A stretch of DNA of 64,000 bases from Bacteroidota bacterium (GTDB lineage: Bacteria; Bacteroidota; Bacteroidia; JAHEXY01): positions 371,591-435,590 of the forward strand of contig JAHEXY010000002.1 of assembly GCA_023251875.1 (NCBI GenBank), in the 5' to 3' direction. The notes beneath the pieces were generated by a model that saw nothing but the letters and a program-made list of their open reading frames with translations, was not told the origin of the DNA and did no database searches. Position 1 is the first letter of the stretch. The number at the start of each line of letters is the position of its first letter. A program made the translations under genes and the position numbers. Shown one piece after another: positions 8,805-17,504 of the stretch.

Positions 8805-10706
8805 ATGAGCGAAAATATACACCACGAATGCGGTATAGCCCTTATTAGGCTTTTAAAGCCGATTGAACATTACCAAAAAAAATACGGCTCATCATTATAT
8901 GGCTTAAATAAACTGTATTTGATGTTAGAGAAACAGCATAACCGTGGACAAGATGGAGCCGGTATTGCCTGTGTAAAATTTGATACCAAACCCGGGCAGA
9001 AATTTATTAATCGTTATCGTTCCAATAGCAACCAACCTATACTTGATATTTTTGAAAATGTAAACAAACAGTTTCTGCCTTTACAGCAACACAATCCTGA
9101 ATTATTAAATAATCCGCAATGGCTAAAAGATAATTGTGAATTTGTTGGAGAATTGTATTTGGGGCATTTACGTTATGGCACTTATGGTGGAAATAGTATT
9201 GATAGTTGCCACCCTTTTGTGCGCCACAACAACTGGAAAACCAGAAATCTTGTTGTTGCCGGAAATTTTAATCTCACCAACGTTGATGAGCTTTTTAATT
9301 TTTTAGTGTCTATTGGTCAGCATCCCATTGAAGTTTCGGATACAGTAACCGTGATGGAAAAAATTGGTCATTTTTTGGATGAAGAAAATGAAACTCAGTT
9401 TGAAAAATTTAGAGCACAAGGTAAAAGCTATAAACAAATTTCACCTCTTATTGCAGAACATTTAGATGTGCAACGCATTTTGCAAAATGCGTCTGACCAA
9501 TGGGACGGAGGCTATGTAATGGCTGGTTTAATGGGTCATGGAGATAGTTTTGTGTTGAGAGATCCAAGTGGTATTCGTCCTGCATTTTATTATGCTGATG
9601 ACGAGGTAGTGGTAGTAGCATCGGAAAGGCCAGTTATCCAAACAGCATTTAAAGTTGCCGCTCGTACAGTACAAGAAATAAAACCTGGCCATGCCTTGGT
9701 TATAAAAAAGAATGGAAGTGTAGAGGAATTGATGGTGCGTGAGCCATTAGAAAAAAAATCATGTAGTTTCGAACGTATTTATTTTTCTCGAGGAAGCGAC
9801 AGAGAAATTTATAAAGAAAGAAAAATGCTTGGAAAATTATTGACTCCAACAATTTTAGAAAGCGTAAAACATGATTTCGAAAACACTATTTTTTCTTTTA
9901 TTCCCAATACTGCTGAGGTTGCATTTTATGGTATGGTTGAAGGTATTCACGAACATTTAAATAATGTAAAGAAAGAAAAGATAAAAGCCTTAGGGACTAA
10001 AATTACAGATGATAAAATTGATGAAATACTTTCAGTAAAACCAAGAATAGAAAAACTAGCTATTAAAGATGCGAAGCTTCGCACATTTATTGCGCAAGAT
10101 GTTGTACGCAATGATATGGTGGCTCATGTGTATGATGTAACTTATGGATGTGTAACAAACGATAAGGATACCATTGTAGTAATAGATGATTCAATTGTAC
10201 GCGGAACAACATTAAAACAAAGTATTTTTAAAATGCTCGATCGTTTGCATGCCAAAAGAATTGTTATTGTTTCTTCTGCGCCTCAAATTCGTTATCCCGA
10301 TTGTTATGGGATTGACATGGCTCGTTTAGATAATTTTATTGCCTTTACTGCTGCCATAGAATTATTAAAAGAATCAAAACAAGAAAATGTTATTGATGAG
10401 GTTTATAAAAAATGCAAGGCACAGGAAAAATATCCAAAGGAAAAAATACTCAATCATGTAAAAGAAATTTACAAACCTTTTACTGCCCAAGAAATTTCAA
10501 AAAAAATAGGCCAACTCCTGAGGCCAAATGATATAAAAGCCGAGGTGGAAATAATTTATCAAACCTTAGAAAATTTGCACTTAGCCTGCCCGAACCACAA
10601 AGGCGATTGGTATTTTTCTGGCGATTACCCAACTCCTGGAGGAAATAAAGTAGTGAATAAAGCTTTTATTAATTATGTGGAAGGTAATAAAGACAGAGCG
10701 TATTAA
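8805..10706 (+). CDS. purF: Amidophosphoribosyltransferase, long Bacteroidota type
   Basis: This 633-residue enzyme has an N-terminal class II glutamine amidotransferase domain and a C-terminal phosphoribosyltransferase domain. PurF makes 5-phosphoribosylamine from PRPP and glutamine, the first committed step of purine synthesis. The nucleophile is C9 (HHECGIALI), after a short removable leader. The PRPP-binding loop VVIDDSIVRGTT lies near residues 462-474. At over 600 residues it is longer than the ~500-residue E. coli form. The extra C-terminal part (about 530-633) follows the phosphoribosyl fold and is typical of the long Bacteroidota version, of which some species carry a second copy. No purine genes adjoin it here. 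Confidence 0.88.
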   Translation: MSENIHHECGIALIRLLKPIEHYQKKYGSSLYGLNKLYLMLEKQHNRGQDGAGIACVKFDTKPGQKFINRYRSNSNQPILDIFENVNKQFLPLQQHNPELLNNPQWLKDNCEFVGELYLGHLRYGTYGGNSIDSCHPFVRHNNWKTRNLVVAGNFNLTNVDELFNFLVSIGQHPIEVSDTVTVMEKIGHFLDEENETQFEKFRAQGKSYKQISPLIAEHLDVQRILQNASDQWDGGYVMAGLMGHGDSFVLRDPSGIRPAFYYADDEVVVVASERPVIQTAFKVAARTVQEIKPGHALVIKKNGSVEELMVREPLEKKSCSFERIYFSRGSDREIYKERKMLGKLLTPTILESVKHDFENTIFSFIPNTAEVAFYGMVEGIHEHLNNVKKEKIKALGTKITDDKIDEILSVKPRIEKLAIKDAKLRTFIAQDVVRNDMVAHVYDVTYGCVTNDKDTIVVIDDSIVRGTTLKQSIFKMLDRLHAKRIVIVSSAPQIRYPDCYGIDMARLDNFIAFTAAIELLKESKQENVIDEVYKKCKAQEKYPKEKILNHVKEIYKPFTAQEISKKIGQLLRPNDIKAEVEIIYQTLENLHLACPNHKGDWYFSGDYPTPGGNKVVNKAFINYVEGNKDRAY

Positions 10707-10975
10707 AAGTCCCACCTAGTCTCTAAAATATTTTGGTCATTTTCATTTATCTATGTAAGCATTTATTTTTTTTCAAAAACCCAATACCTTATTATAGCTT
10801 ATCCGATTAATTTTTTTCCTTTTTTCAAACCTTTACCCCGCATTTTATCAACTAGTTGCATTTAGCTTCTTGTCGCATATCACCCTTTTTAGTATTAATA
10901 AGATGTATAAAATCAGTACGATCTTTGGGTAAAAGAAACCGAATTTTGCTTATTGATTTTAAAACCTCATAAAAA

Positions 10976-12751
10976 ATGAAGACAAAAATTAAAAAAAATT
11001 TATGCATAACAGCCTTGGCATTATTTGCATTTACCAAAAGTCAAGCACAAACCAATGCACTTACGGGTATAGGTGCAGGTACTTCTCTTACAACTGGTAT
11101 AGAAAATACATGCAATGGTTATTATGCTGGCAACAAAACTACAACAGGAGCTCAAAACTGCTTTTTCGGAAATTATGCAGGATTTAATAATACTGAAGGA
11201 TCGGACAATACATTTATTGGGAGTTATTCAGGTTATTCAAGTAGTACAAATACAACGAATGGAGCACTTATTTATAAAATATCTGCTATAAAAAATACAT
11301 TCGTTGGATCATCATCAGGCTATTCAAATACCAGTGGAACATATAACACATTCGTAGGAAACGGTTCTGGATATAGTAATACTATTGCGAGTGAGAATAC
11401 ATTTATAGGAAATAGCGCAGGTAGTCAAAATACTATTGGAAGATGTAATTTAATGTTGGGAGCTTGGACTGGATATTATAATACTACAGGAAATTTTAAC
11501 TCTTTTATTGGGGAGCATGCTGGATATAATAATAAAACTGGTGAAAATAACCTATTTAACGGATGCCGTTCTGGGTATAAAAATACTACTGGACAAAACA
11601 ATACATTTACAGGATATTGTTCTGGATATTCCAATACAACAGGTTCAAATAATTTATATTTGGGTTATAAGGCTGCATATAATAATGCAACTGGGCAACA
11701 AAATGTAATTATTGGCAATGAGGCTGGTTATAATTTAACAACGGCAAATGAAAGTGTTTTTACAGGATATCAAAGTGGTTATAGCACTACTACGGGTGCC
11801 TACAATACTTTTTCAGGTTATCTTGCCGGATATGCTAATACAACAGGTAACTTCAATTTATGTTTAGGTGTTTTGGCAGATGTTAGCTCTGGCTCATTAA
11901 CAAACGCTTCTGCAATTGGCTACAATGCAAAAGTTTCTGCTAGTAATGCAATGGTGCTTGGTAATAACGCCAATGTTGGCATTGGCACTTCTGCACCAGC
12001 TTATCAATTACAAATAAGTACTAATGCTGCTGCAAAAGCGGGTTCTGCTACTTGGATAGTTGCTTCTGACCAACGCCTTAAGAAAGATATTGCAGATTTT
12101 ACTGATGGCCTAAGTATACTTGAAAAAATACATCCTGTTTGGTTTAGCTATACTGGTGAAGCAGGCATGCCAACCAACAAAAAATTTGTTGGAGTAATTG
12201 CACAAGAGATGAAAGAAATTGCACCTTATACGGTTGGTAAATTTACATCTCAAGATACCTTAGGAAATAAAACCGAGTATTTAGATTACGATGCCAATTC
12301 ACTTTTTTATATTCTAGTAAATTCTGTTAAAGAACAGCAAAAAAATATTGAAGAAAAAGACTCTGTAATCTCAACTTTAATTTCTGCTAATGAATCTTTA
12401 AATGATCGATTGGCAAGACTAGAACAATTAATCGGAAATAATTCAAATACTAATTCCACTTCTTCAATCCAGAATATTTCTGAATGTTGTGATGCTTCAT
12501 TAGAACAAAATTATCCAAACCCATTTAATGAAAACACTACAATTAAATACATAATAAATAATGATGCAAAAAATGCTCTTATTGTAATTACTTCGCTTGA
12601 AGGTAGAGAAATAAGTAGATATGCAATAAGTTCAAAAGGAAATGGGCTAATTACTATACCAGCCAATAGCCTTTCGGCAGGCACTTACTTTTACCAATTA
12701 GAAATTGATGGCAAACAAGTTGATGTAAAACAAATGGAGATTGTAAAATAA
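10976..12751 (+). CDS. Repeat-rich surface protein with S74 chaperone and T9SS sorting domains
   Basis: This 591-residue protein has a signal peptide (1-25) and then a dozen or more imperfect ~23-residue units of the form NTFxGYxSGYxNTTGxxN (about 27-320). Residues 362-460 match the peptidase S74 / intramolecular chaperone domain of phage tail spikes (SDQRLKKDIADFTDGL, VGVIAQEM), followed by a short coiled coil. The C-terminus is a type A T9SS sorting domain (NYPNPFNENTTIKY). The repeats probably form a trimeric beta-helical or fibrous stalk on the cell surface. The combination is odd, because S74 domains normally cleave themselves off and here that would remove the sorting domain. Confidence 0.88.
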   Translation: MKTKIKKNLCITALALFAFTKSQAQTNALTGIGAGTSLTTGIENTCNGYYAGNKTTTGAQNCFFGNYAGFNNTEGSDNTFIGSYSGYSSSTNTTNGALIYKISAIKNTFVGSSSGYSNTSGTYNTFVGNGSGYSNTIASENTFIGNSAGSQNTIGRCNLMLGAWTGYYNTTGNFNSFIGEHAGYNNKTGENNLFNGCRSGYKNTTGQNNTFTGYCSGYSNTTGSNNLYLGYKAAYNNATGQQNVIIGNEAGYNLTTANESVFTGYQSGYSTTTGAYNTFSGYLAGYANTTGNFNLCLGVLADVSSGSLTNASAIGYNAKVSASNAMVLGNNANVGIGTSAPAYQLQISTNAAAKAGSATWIVASDQRLKKDIADFTDGLSILEKIHPVWFSYTGEAGMPTNKKFVGVIAQEMKEIAPYTVGKFTSQDTLGNKTEYLDYDANSLFYILVNSVKEQQKNIEEKDSVISTLISANESLNDRLARLEQLIGNNSNTNSTSSIQNISECCDASLEQNYPNPFNENTTIKYIINNDAKNALIVITSLEGREISRYAISSKGNGLITIPANSLSAGTYFYQLEIDGKQVDVKQMEIVK

Positions 12752-12787
12752 TTCTTACTACTAGAAAAGGACGAATATAAAAATGAA

Positions 12788-12815
12788 TGGACAATTAAAA
12801 AAGATTAATTGCCCA
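12788..12815. terminator. Bidirectional hairpin between convergent genes
   Basis: TGG-A-CAATTAA (12788-12798) pairs with TTAATTG-C-CCA (12805-12815), leaving one A/C mismatch and a short A-rich loop. It lies between the convergent surface-protein and sigma-factor genes, where it could end transcription from both sides. There is no long U-tract, so confidence is moderate. Confidence 0.5.
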
Positions 12816-12840
12816 TTGTATGTTTTCAATAGTATGCATT

Positions 12841-13707
12841 TTACAAATAGGTTCTCAATACCATCGATCTAGAAGAATATCTTATTTTTCTCAAAGCACG
12901 TTCTTTAATCTGTCTAATTCTTTCACGAGTTAAATCCATAGTTTCTCCAATTTCTTCGAGTTTCATGGCAGAATTACCATCTAAGCCATAAAATAACTTT
13001 AATACTTTGGCTTCGGTATTTCTAAGGTGTTTTAATGCTTTTGTAATTTCAATTTGCAATGCTTCCTTCATCATATGATTAGTAGGGTCAGGAGAATTCT
13101 CATTGGCAATTACATCTAAAAGAGAATCTTCTTCTCCTCCGTTTGAATCAATAGGTGCATCAACAGAAACTTGTCTCATAAATTGCTCTAGTGACTCACT
13201 TACTTCGTCAGAAGTAATGGCTAAAAACTCGGAAATTTCATCGTATGTGGGATCTCGCTCCAATTTTTGCTCAAGCATTAATGAAGCACTAATAATTCTA
13301 TTAATATTGTTAACCTTATTTAAGGGCAGCTTTATTGTTCTCGATTTTTCGGCAAGAGCATGTAAGATGCTTTGGCGAATCCACCATACAGCATAAGAAA
13401 TAAACTTAAATCCTTTTGAGGGGTCAAACTTTCGGGCCGCTTTTATTAAGCCCATATTGCCTTCGTTAATTAAATCTTCGAGCTTTAGGTTACGGTTTTG
13501 GTATTGCTTGGCCACACTTACCACAAATCGCAAGTTTGATCTAATAAGCTTGTTTAATGCATTGGCATTGCCCTCCTTTACCGCATTTGCTAATTCTAAT
13601 TCCTGCTCTGAAGTTAACAAAGGCTCTTTTGAAATTTCACGAAGATAAGTGTCCAGTGCTTTACTGTCTTTATTAGTGATTTGCTGAGTAATCTTTAATT
13701 GGCGCAT
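12841..13707 (-). CDS. rpoD: Primary RNA polymerase sigma factor (sigma-70, short Bacteroidota form)
   Basis: This 288-residue sigma-70 factor is the right length for the Bacteroidota housekeeping sigma, which lacks the long N-terminal region 1.1 of E. coli RpoD. Region 1.2/2 is present (KALDTYLREISKEPLLT; RSNLRFVVSVAKQYQNR; GLIKAARKFDPSKGFKFISY; WWIRQSILHAL). Region 3 follows, and region 4 carries the helix-turn-helix EEIGETMDLTRERIRQIKER. It recognises the TTTG/TAnnTTTG promoters proposed elsewhere in this window. The gene is monocistronic with a long AT-rich upstream region. Confidence 0.95.
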   Translation of the reverse strand: MRQLKITQQITNKDSKALDTYLREISKEPLLTSEQELELANAVKEGNANALNKLIRSNLRFVVSVAKQYQNRNLKLEDLINEGNMGLIKAARKFDPSKGFKFISYAVWWIRQSILHALAEKSRTIKLPLNKVNNINRIISASLMLEQKLERDPTYDEISEFLAITSDEVSESLEQFMRQVSVDAPIDSNGGEEDSLLDVIANENSPDPTNHMMKEALQIEITKALKHLRNTEAKVLKLFYGLDGNSAMKLEEIGETMDLTRERIRQIKERALRKIRYSSRSMVLRTYL

Positions 13708-13839
13708 ATTGATGTCTTTTAATACGGTTATCGTTTTTTATCTTTTATAGGGATGTGTACGTAAAAAATAAAATTTAGTTTCATTTTAAAGCATATATTT
13801 TTATCCGATGATTTTGGTTTTTTTGTGGTAATTTTAGGG

Positions 13840-14766
13840 ATGATAAAAATGCAGCCTATTATTGATTCTCAAAATGGTCAAAAAAGTAACTTCTTTACCA
13901 ATATGGGAGAGGTAAGGTTTAATGGACATTTTATTCTTGTAATTACCTTTTTTTTAATTTTTTGCGGTTATAGGCCCATTCAAAAAGCTAGGGCAGCAGA
14001 AACAGCAGAGGACGTAATTCAAAAAACCATCTCATCGGCAGAAGCCATTAAAACACTTACGTATAAACTTACTAATACAGAAAGAATTGAGAATAAGTTA
14101 TTAACAGGAGAACAATTAGTAAAATTGAGTACTCAACCCTTTCAATGTTATATGTATTTTCTTCACCCATCAGAAGGGGCTGAAGTGTTATACATTCAAA
14201 ATAAGAATGACGATCAATTGATTTATTCGCCTAACAGTTTTCCGTATATCAATATAAATTTAGATCCTAATGGCGATTTAGCTAGAAAAAATAACCACCA
14301 CAGTATTTTTGAGGTTGGCTTTAATTACATAGTAAGTATTTTTAAAAATATAAACAGTTTACCTAATACAACTATTAGTTTAGAAGCGGATGTAATTTGG
14401 GAAACCCAATCTTGCTACAAATTGGTAATTGATAATGCTAATTATGGATATACTTCTTATTTGGTTAAAAGAGGAGAAACAGTTCTTAGTATTGCTCGCA
14501 AATTATACTTGAGTGAGTATGCTATTATGCAGATCAATAATAATATTGATGATTTTGATGATGTAAACGAAGGCGATATGATTAAAATACCAAATGTATA
14601 TGCCAAGAGAATGGAATTGTATATCAACAAACAAAATTATTTGCCACTTGTTCAAAAAATATATGATGACAAAGGTTTGTATGAACAATATGAATATCAT
14701 GATTTGGTTGTTAATCCCTCTATCGCAGCTCAAGTTTTTACCGAAGATTATTTAGGAAAAAAATAA
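13840..14766 (+). CDS. DUF1571 envelope protein with embedded LysM domain
   Basis: An ATG start at 13840 gives about 308 residues; a GTG five codons upstream is less likely. A membrane-spanning or signal segment (about 29-45, HFILVITFFLIFCGY) leads to a periplasmic DUF1571 region. That fold, seen in Bacteroidota proteins related to outer-membrane lipoprotein sorting, has ETAEDVIQKTISSAEAI near its start. A LysM peptidoglycan-binding module (about 207-254: LVKRGETVLSIARKLYL...INNNIDDFDDVNEGDMIKIP) is inserted between two halves of the DUF1571 sequence. It probably acts at the cell wall; exact function is unknown. It is followed after 10 bp by the GH3-like gene, so the two may be co-transcribed. 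Confidence 0.8.
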   Translation: MIKMQPIIDSQNGQKSNFFTNMGEVRFNGHFILVITFFLIFCGYRPIQKARAAETAEDVIQKTISSAEAIKTLTYKLTNTERIENKLLTGEQLVKLSTQPFQCYMYFLHPSEGAEVLYIQNKNDDQLIYSPNSFPYININLDPNGDLARKNNHHSIFEVGFNYIVSIFKNINSLPNTTISLEADVIWETQSCYKLVIDNANYGYTSYLVKRGETVLSIARKLYLSEYAIMQINNNIDDFDDVNEGDMIKIPNVYAKRMELYINKQNYLPLVQKIYDDKGLYEQYEYHDLVVNPSIAAQVFTEDYLGKK

Positions 14767-14776
14767 AACCCGTTTT

Positions 14777-16315
14777 ATGGCATTTGCAGTTAAATTATTT
14801 AAACGATTTGTAAAAATTAATGAATCTATTAAAAATACCTATAAACCAAGCGGATTCTCCTTACAAGCAAAAACCCTAAAGAAATTATTAGATACAGCCA
14901 AAAACACCCAATTTGGCAAGCAATACGACTTTACTCAAATATTAAAATCTAAAAATAAAATTAAGGCGTATCATCAAGCTGTTCCTATTTACGATTATGA
15001 CTCACTCTATAAAGACTGGTGGCACAAAACCATAAATGGAGAAGAAGACGTTTGTTGGCCGGGCAAGGTAAAATATTTTGCATTGAGCTCAGGTACATCA
15101 GGCTCTCCTAGTAAGCAAATTCCGGTAACAAAAGATACCCTTAGGGCAATGCGCAAAGCAGCATACAAACAATCAAAAAGTTTGGTGCATTATGATTTGC
15201 CCGAAGATTTTTTTGAAAAGAATATTTTAATGCTGGGAGGCACTACTAATCTTACGCCTATTAATAAGGCTTTGCAAGGAGATTTAAGTGGCATATTAAT
15301 GAAAAATATTCCTTTATGGATGTACCGTTTTTATAGACCGGGCCGTAAAATTGCCAATATTCCCAATTGGACAGAAAAGCTTGAAGAAATTACCTTAAAT
15401 GCCAAAGATTGGGATATTGGTATTATTGCAGGCGTCCCTGCATGGTCTCAAATTCTTATCGAAAATATAATTAAACATTACAGGCTTGAACATATTCATG
15501 AAATATGGCCCAATTTTAAATTTCTTGTACATGGAGGAGTAGCATTTGAGCCTTACCGTAAAAGTTTTGAAAAACTATTAGGAAAAGAAGTGTATTACAT
15601 GGAAACTTATCTTGCTTCTGAAGGTTTTATGGCATTGCAAAATGGTGCTTATAAAAAGTCGATGCAGCTATTGCTCGATAATGGAATCTTTTTTGAATTT
15701 ATTCCATTTAATGATGCCAATTTTAATAGTGATGGTAGTCCAAAACAAAACATTGTTCCGCTCGTAATTAATCAGGTAAAAGAAAATATTGATTATGCGA
15801 TACTTATTTCTACCTGCTCGGGCAATTGGCGGTATTTAATTGGCGACACCATTCGCTTTACTTCTCTTAAGGATTTTGAAATTGTTATTACAGGCCGAAC
15901 CAAGCATTTTTTAAGCCTCTGCGGAGAGCATCTTTCGGTAGATAATATGAATCACGCAATACAAACTGTTGCAGAAAAATTCTCAATTGATATAAAAGAA
16001 TTTACTGTTGCAGGCTTTTCTAAAGAAAACTATTTTGCTCACCATTGGTATATTGGCACCAATGATGGTGTAGATGCTGAACAAATAAAATTGTTACTTG
16101 ACCAAACCCTAAAAAAATTAAATGATGATTATGCCGTTGAGCGACAATCTGCCCTAAAAGAAATTATTGTAGATGTATTACCTGTTGCAACATTTTATGA
16201 GTGGATGAAACAGCGTGGTAAAGAGGGTGGGCAAAATAAATTTCCTCGGGTATTAAAAAATAAATTGTATGATGACTGGCAACTATTTGTTGAATCCCAA
16301 TTAAAAATGATATAA
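14777..16315 (+). CDS. GH3 auxin-responsive promoter-family protein (acyl-adenylate/amidosynthetase-like)
   Basis: This 512-residue protein belongs to the GH3 branch of the adenylate-forming superfamily. Plant members conjugate amino acids to hormones; the bacterial members, common in Bacteroidota, have no established substrate. The ATP-binding loop SSGTSGSPSKQIPVT is at residues 104-118. The later motif YMETYLASEGF and the C-terminal GRTKHFLSLCGEHLS segment are also in place, so the enzyme looks intact. Its stop directly abuts the ATG of the LysE-family exporter (0 bp gap), which suggests translational coupling. A link between conjugate formation and export is possible but is inference. Confidence 0.88.
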   Translation: MAFAVKLFKRFVKINESIKNTYKPSGFSLQAKTLKKLLDTAKNTQFGKQYDFTQILKSKNKIKAYHQAVPIYDYDSLYKDWWHKTINGEEDVCWPGKVKYFALSSGTSGSPSKQIPVTKDTLRAMRKAAYKQSKSLVHYDLPEDFFEKNILMLGGTTNLTPINKALQGDLSGILMKNIPLWMYRFYRPGRKIANIPNWTEKLEEITLNAKDWDIGIIAGVPAWSQILIENIIKHYRLEHIHEIWPNFKFLVHGGVAFEPYRKSFEKLLGKEVYYMETYLASEGFMALQNGAYKKSMQLLLDNGIFFEFIPFNDANFNSDGSPKQNIVPLVINQVKENIDYAILISTCSGNWRYLIGDTIRFTSLKDFEIVITGRTKHFLSLCGEHLSVDNMNHAIQTVAEKFSIDIKEFTVAGFSKENYFAHHWYIGTNDGVDAEQIKLLLDQTLKKLNDDYAVERQSALKEIIVDVLPVATFYEWMKQRGKEGGQNKFPRVLKNKLYDDWQLFVESQLKMI

Positions 16316-16981
16316 ATGTTTCAGGCTGTTTTTCAAGGAATATTACTTGGCGTATTACTTAGCATTTTAATAGGACCGGTGTTTTTTTTGCTTATTCAAA
16401 CTAGTATTACCAGAGGGTTTAGACCTGCACTTTTTTTAAATATAGGTGTTTTTTGTAGTGATCTTTTTTGTGTGTTATTGGCCCATTCATTTGCCAGTTT
16501 AATTGCCAAGCAAATTCATGGGCATATGGAAGTGTATCTTATTGGAGGAATTGCACTCTTTGTTTTTGGCCTGTTTAAATTTTTTAAACGCAAACAAGAC
16601 AAAGAGCTTTCGGAAGTAAAAGAAACCGTCCCTCACTTATTAATGCTAAAAGGATTTTTTCTCAACATCATCAATCCCTCACTGGTAATGTTTTGGATTG
16701 GAGCTTCTACTTTTGCCATTTCTACTTTCGAAAACAATACATTAATAGCAGCCTATTTTATTAGTGCATTAACTGTAGTGATAACAGTTGATATCAGTAA
16801 AATCTATCTAGCCCATTCTTTTAAACATACGTTTACTGAAAAGCGAATGAAGTATCTCAATTTTGTAACAGCCAGTTTTTTGGTAATTGTTGGATGTTAC
16901 TTGGGCTACATCTATTTATCATCACTTATTGGAGATGCTATTTCTCAATATCTGATAAGCATATTTACATCAAATCATTAG
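16316..16981 (+). CDS. LysE/RhtB-family amino acid exporter
   Basis: This 221-residue membrane protein has about six hydrophobic helices and the family's N-terminal signature GILLGVLLSILIGPVFFLL. LysE-type translocators export amino acids or related small molecules. The substrate cannot be read from sequence. It starts on the base after the GH3 gene stop. Its last codons (FTSNH) lie in a 21-bp stretch that matches the 3' end of the convergent phoH gene beyond hicAB (19 of 21 bases). This implies the exporter's C-terminus was shaped by the event that placed hicAB here. Confidence 0.88.
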   Translation: MFQAVFQGILLGVLLSILIGPVFFLLIQTSITRGFRPALFLNIGVFCSDLFCVLLAHSFASLIAKQIHGHMEVYLIGGIALFVFGLFKFFKRKQDKELSEVKETVPHLLMLKGFFLNIINPSLVMFWIGASTFAISTFENNTLIAAYFISALTVVITVDISKIYLAHSFKHTFTEKRMKYLNFVTASFLVIVGCYLGYIYLSSLIGDAISQYLISIFTSNH

Positions 16982-16986
16982 CCAAA
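16966..16986. repeat. 21-bp direct repeat, left copy (phoH 3'-end-like)
   Basis: TACATCAAATCATTAGCCAAA here matches 17506-17526 at 19 of 21 positions, including a perfect 12-mer TCATTAGCCAAA (16975-16986 and 17515-17526). Read on the minus strand both copies encode LANDL plus one residue and a stop, that is the C-terminus of PhoH. The two copies bracket hicAB and its promoter exactly. Confidence 0.6.
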
Positions 16987-17015
16987 CATCATTCATAAAC
17001 ACTTCTTGCAGTGGC

Positions 17016-17047
17016 TTTGCTTAATGATGCTTGAATTATTACATTTG
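17016..17047 (+). promoter_or_regulatory. Promoter of hicAB (TTTG / TACATTTG)
   Basis: A -33 TTTG (17016-17019) and a -7 TACATTTG (17040-17047) are separated by 20 bp, a good match to the Bacteroidota consensus. The hicA ATG follows 20 bp later. CATCATT (16988-16994) and AATGATG (17023-17029) form an inverted repeat that overlaps the promoter spacer and could be an operator for autoregulation. Confidence 0.6.
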
Positions 17048-17066
17048 CATGATAGGAAATTAAAAA

Positions 17067-17258
17067 ATGAAAGCAAGGGAAATTATTAAACTAATAGAGA
17101 ATGATGGCTGGTATATTGTTAGGCAGAAGGGGAGTCATAAGCAATTTAAACTCCCAACTAAAAAAGGATTAGTAACCATTGCGGTTCATAAAATGTCAGA
17201 TGACATTGCAATAGGAACTTTAAATAGCATTTGTAAACAAGCACAAATAGATTTATAA
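17067..17258 (+). CDS. hicA: HicA-type mRNA interferase toxin
   Basis: This 63-residue protein is typical in size for HicA, a double-stranded-RNA-binding-fold ribonuclease that cleaves mRNA and arrests growth unless bound by HicB. The conserved features are KAREIIKLIENDGWYIVRQKGSH, with the catalytic His at residue 24, then FKLP and a late TIAVH strand. Toxin-first order is the standard arrangement for hicAB. Its stop overlaps the hicB start by one base (TAATG). The pair sits in a 540-bp segment bounded by 21-bp direct repeats, so it looks like a recently acquired cassette. Confidence 0.95.
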   Translation: MKAREIIKLIENDGWYIVRQKGSHKQFKLPTKKGLVTIAVHKMSDDIAIGTLNSICKQAQIDL

Positions 17259-17500
17259 TGAGAAAGTATGTTATTGTAATAGAAAAGACCAAAACAGGTT
17301 ATAGTGTTTATGTACCTGATTTACCAGGATGCATTGCAACTGGTAAAACCAAGGAATTAGCAGAAAAAAATATTTACGAAGCAATTCAATTTCATTTGGA
17401 AGGCTTAAAAGAAGCCCATTTAAATATACCTAAAAGTTATACCGAAGTAGGCACATTATATTTGCAAATGAATCCCGCTTTTGCACGAAGAAGCCGTTAA
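17258..17500 (+). CDS. hicB: HicB-type antitoxin
   Basis: This 80-residue protein has a partial RNase-H-like HicB fold: YVIVIEKTKTGYSVYVPDLPGCIATGKTKELAEKNIYEAIQFHLEGL. It neutralises the HicA encoded directly upstream. It ends soon after the fold and shows no clear ribbon-helix-helix or helix-turn-helix tail, so autoregulation, if any, would need another factor or the very short basic end (FARRSR). It overlaps hicA by one base. The gene stops 4 bp before the 3' end of the convergent phoH gene. Confidence 0.93.
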   Translation: MRKYVIVIEKTKTGYSVYVPDLPGCIATGKTKELAEKNIYEAIQFHLEGLKEAHLNIPKSYTEVGTLYLQMNPAFARRSR

Positions 17501-17504
17501 TAAA

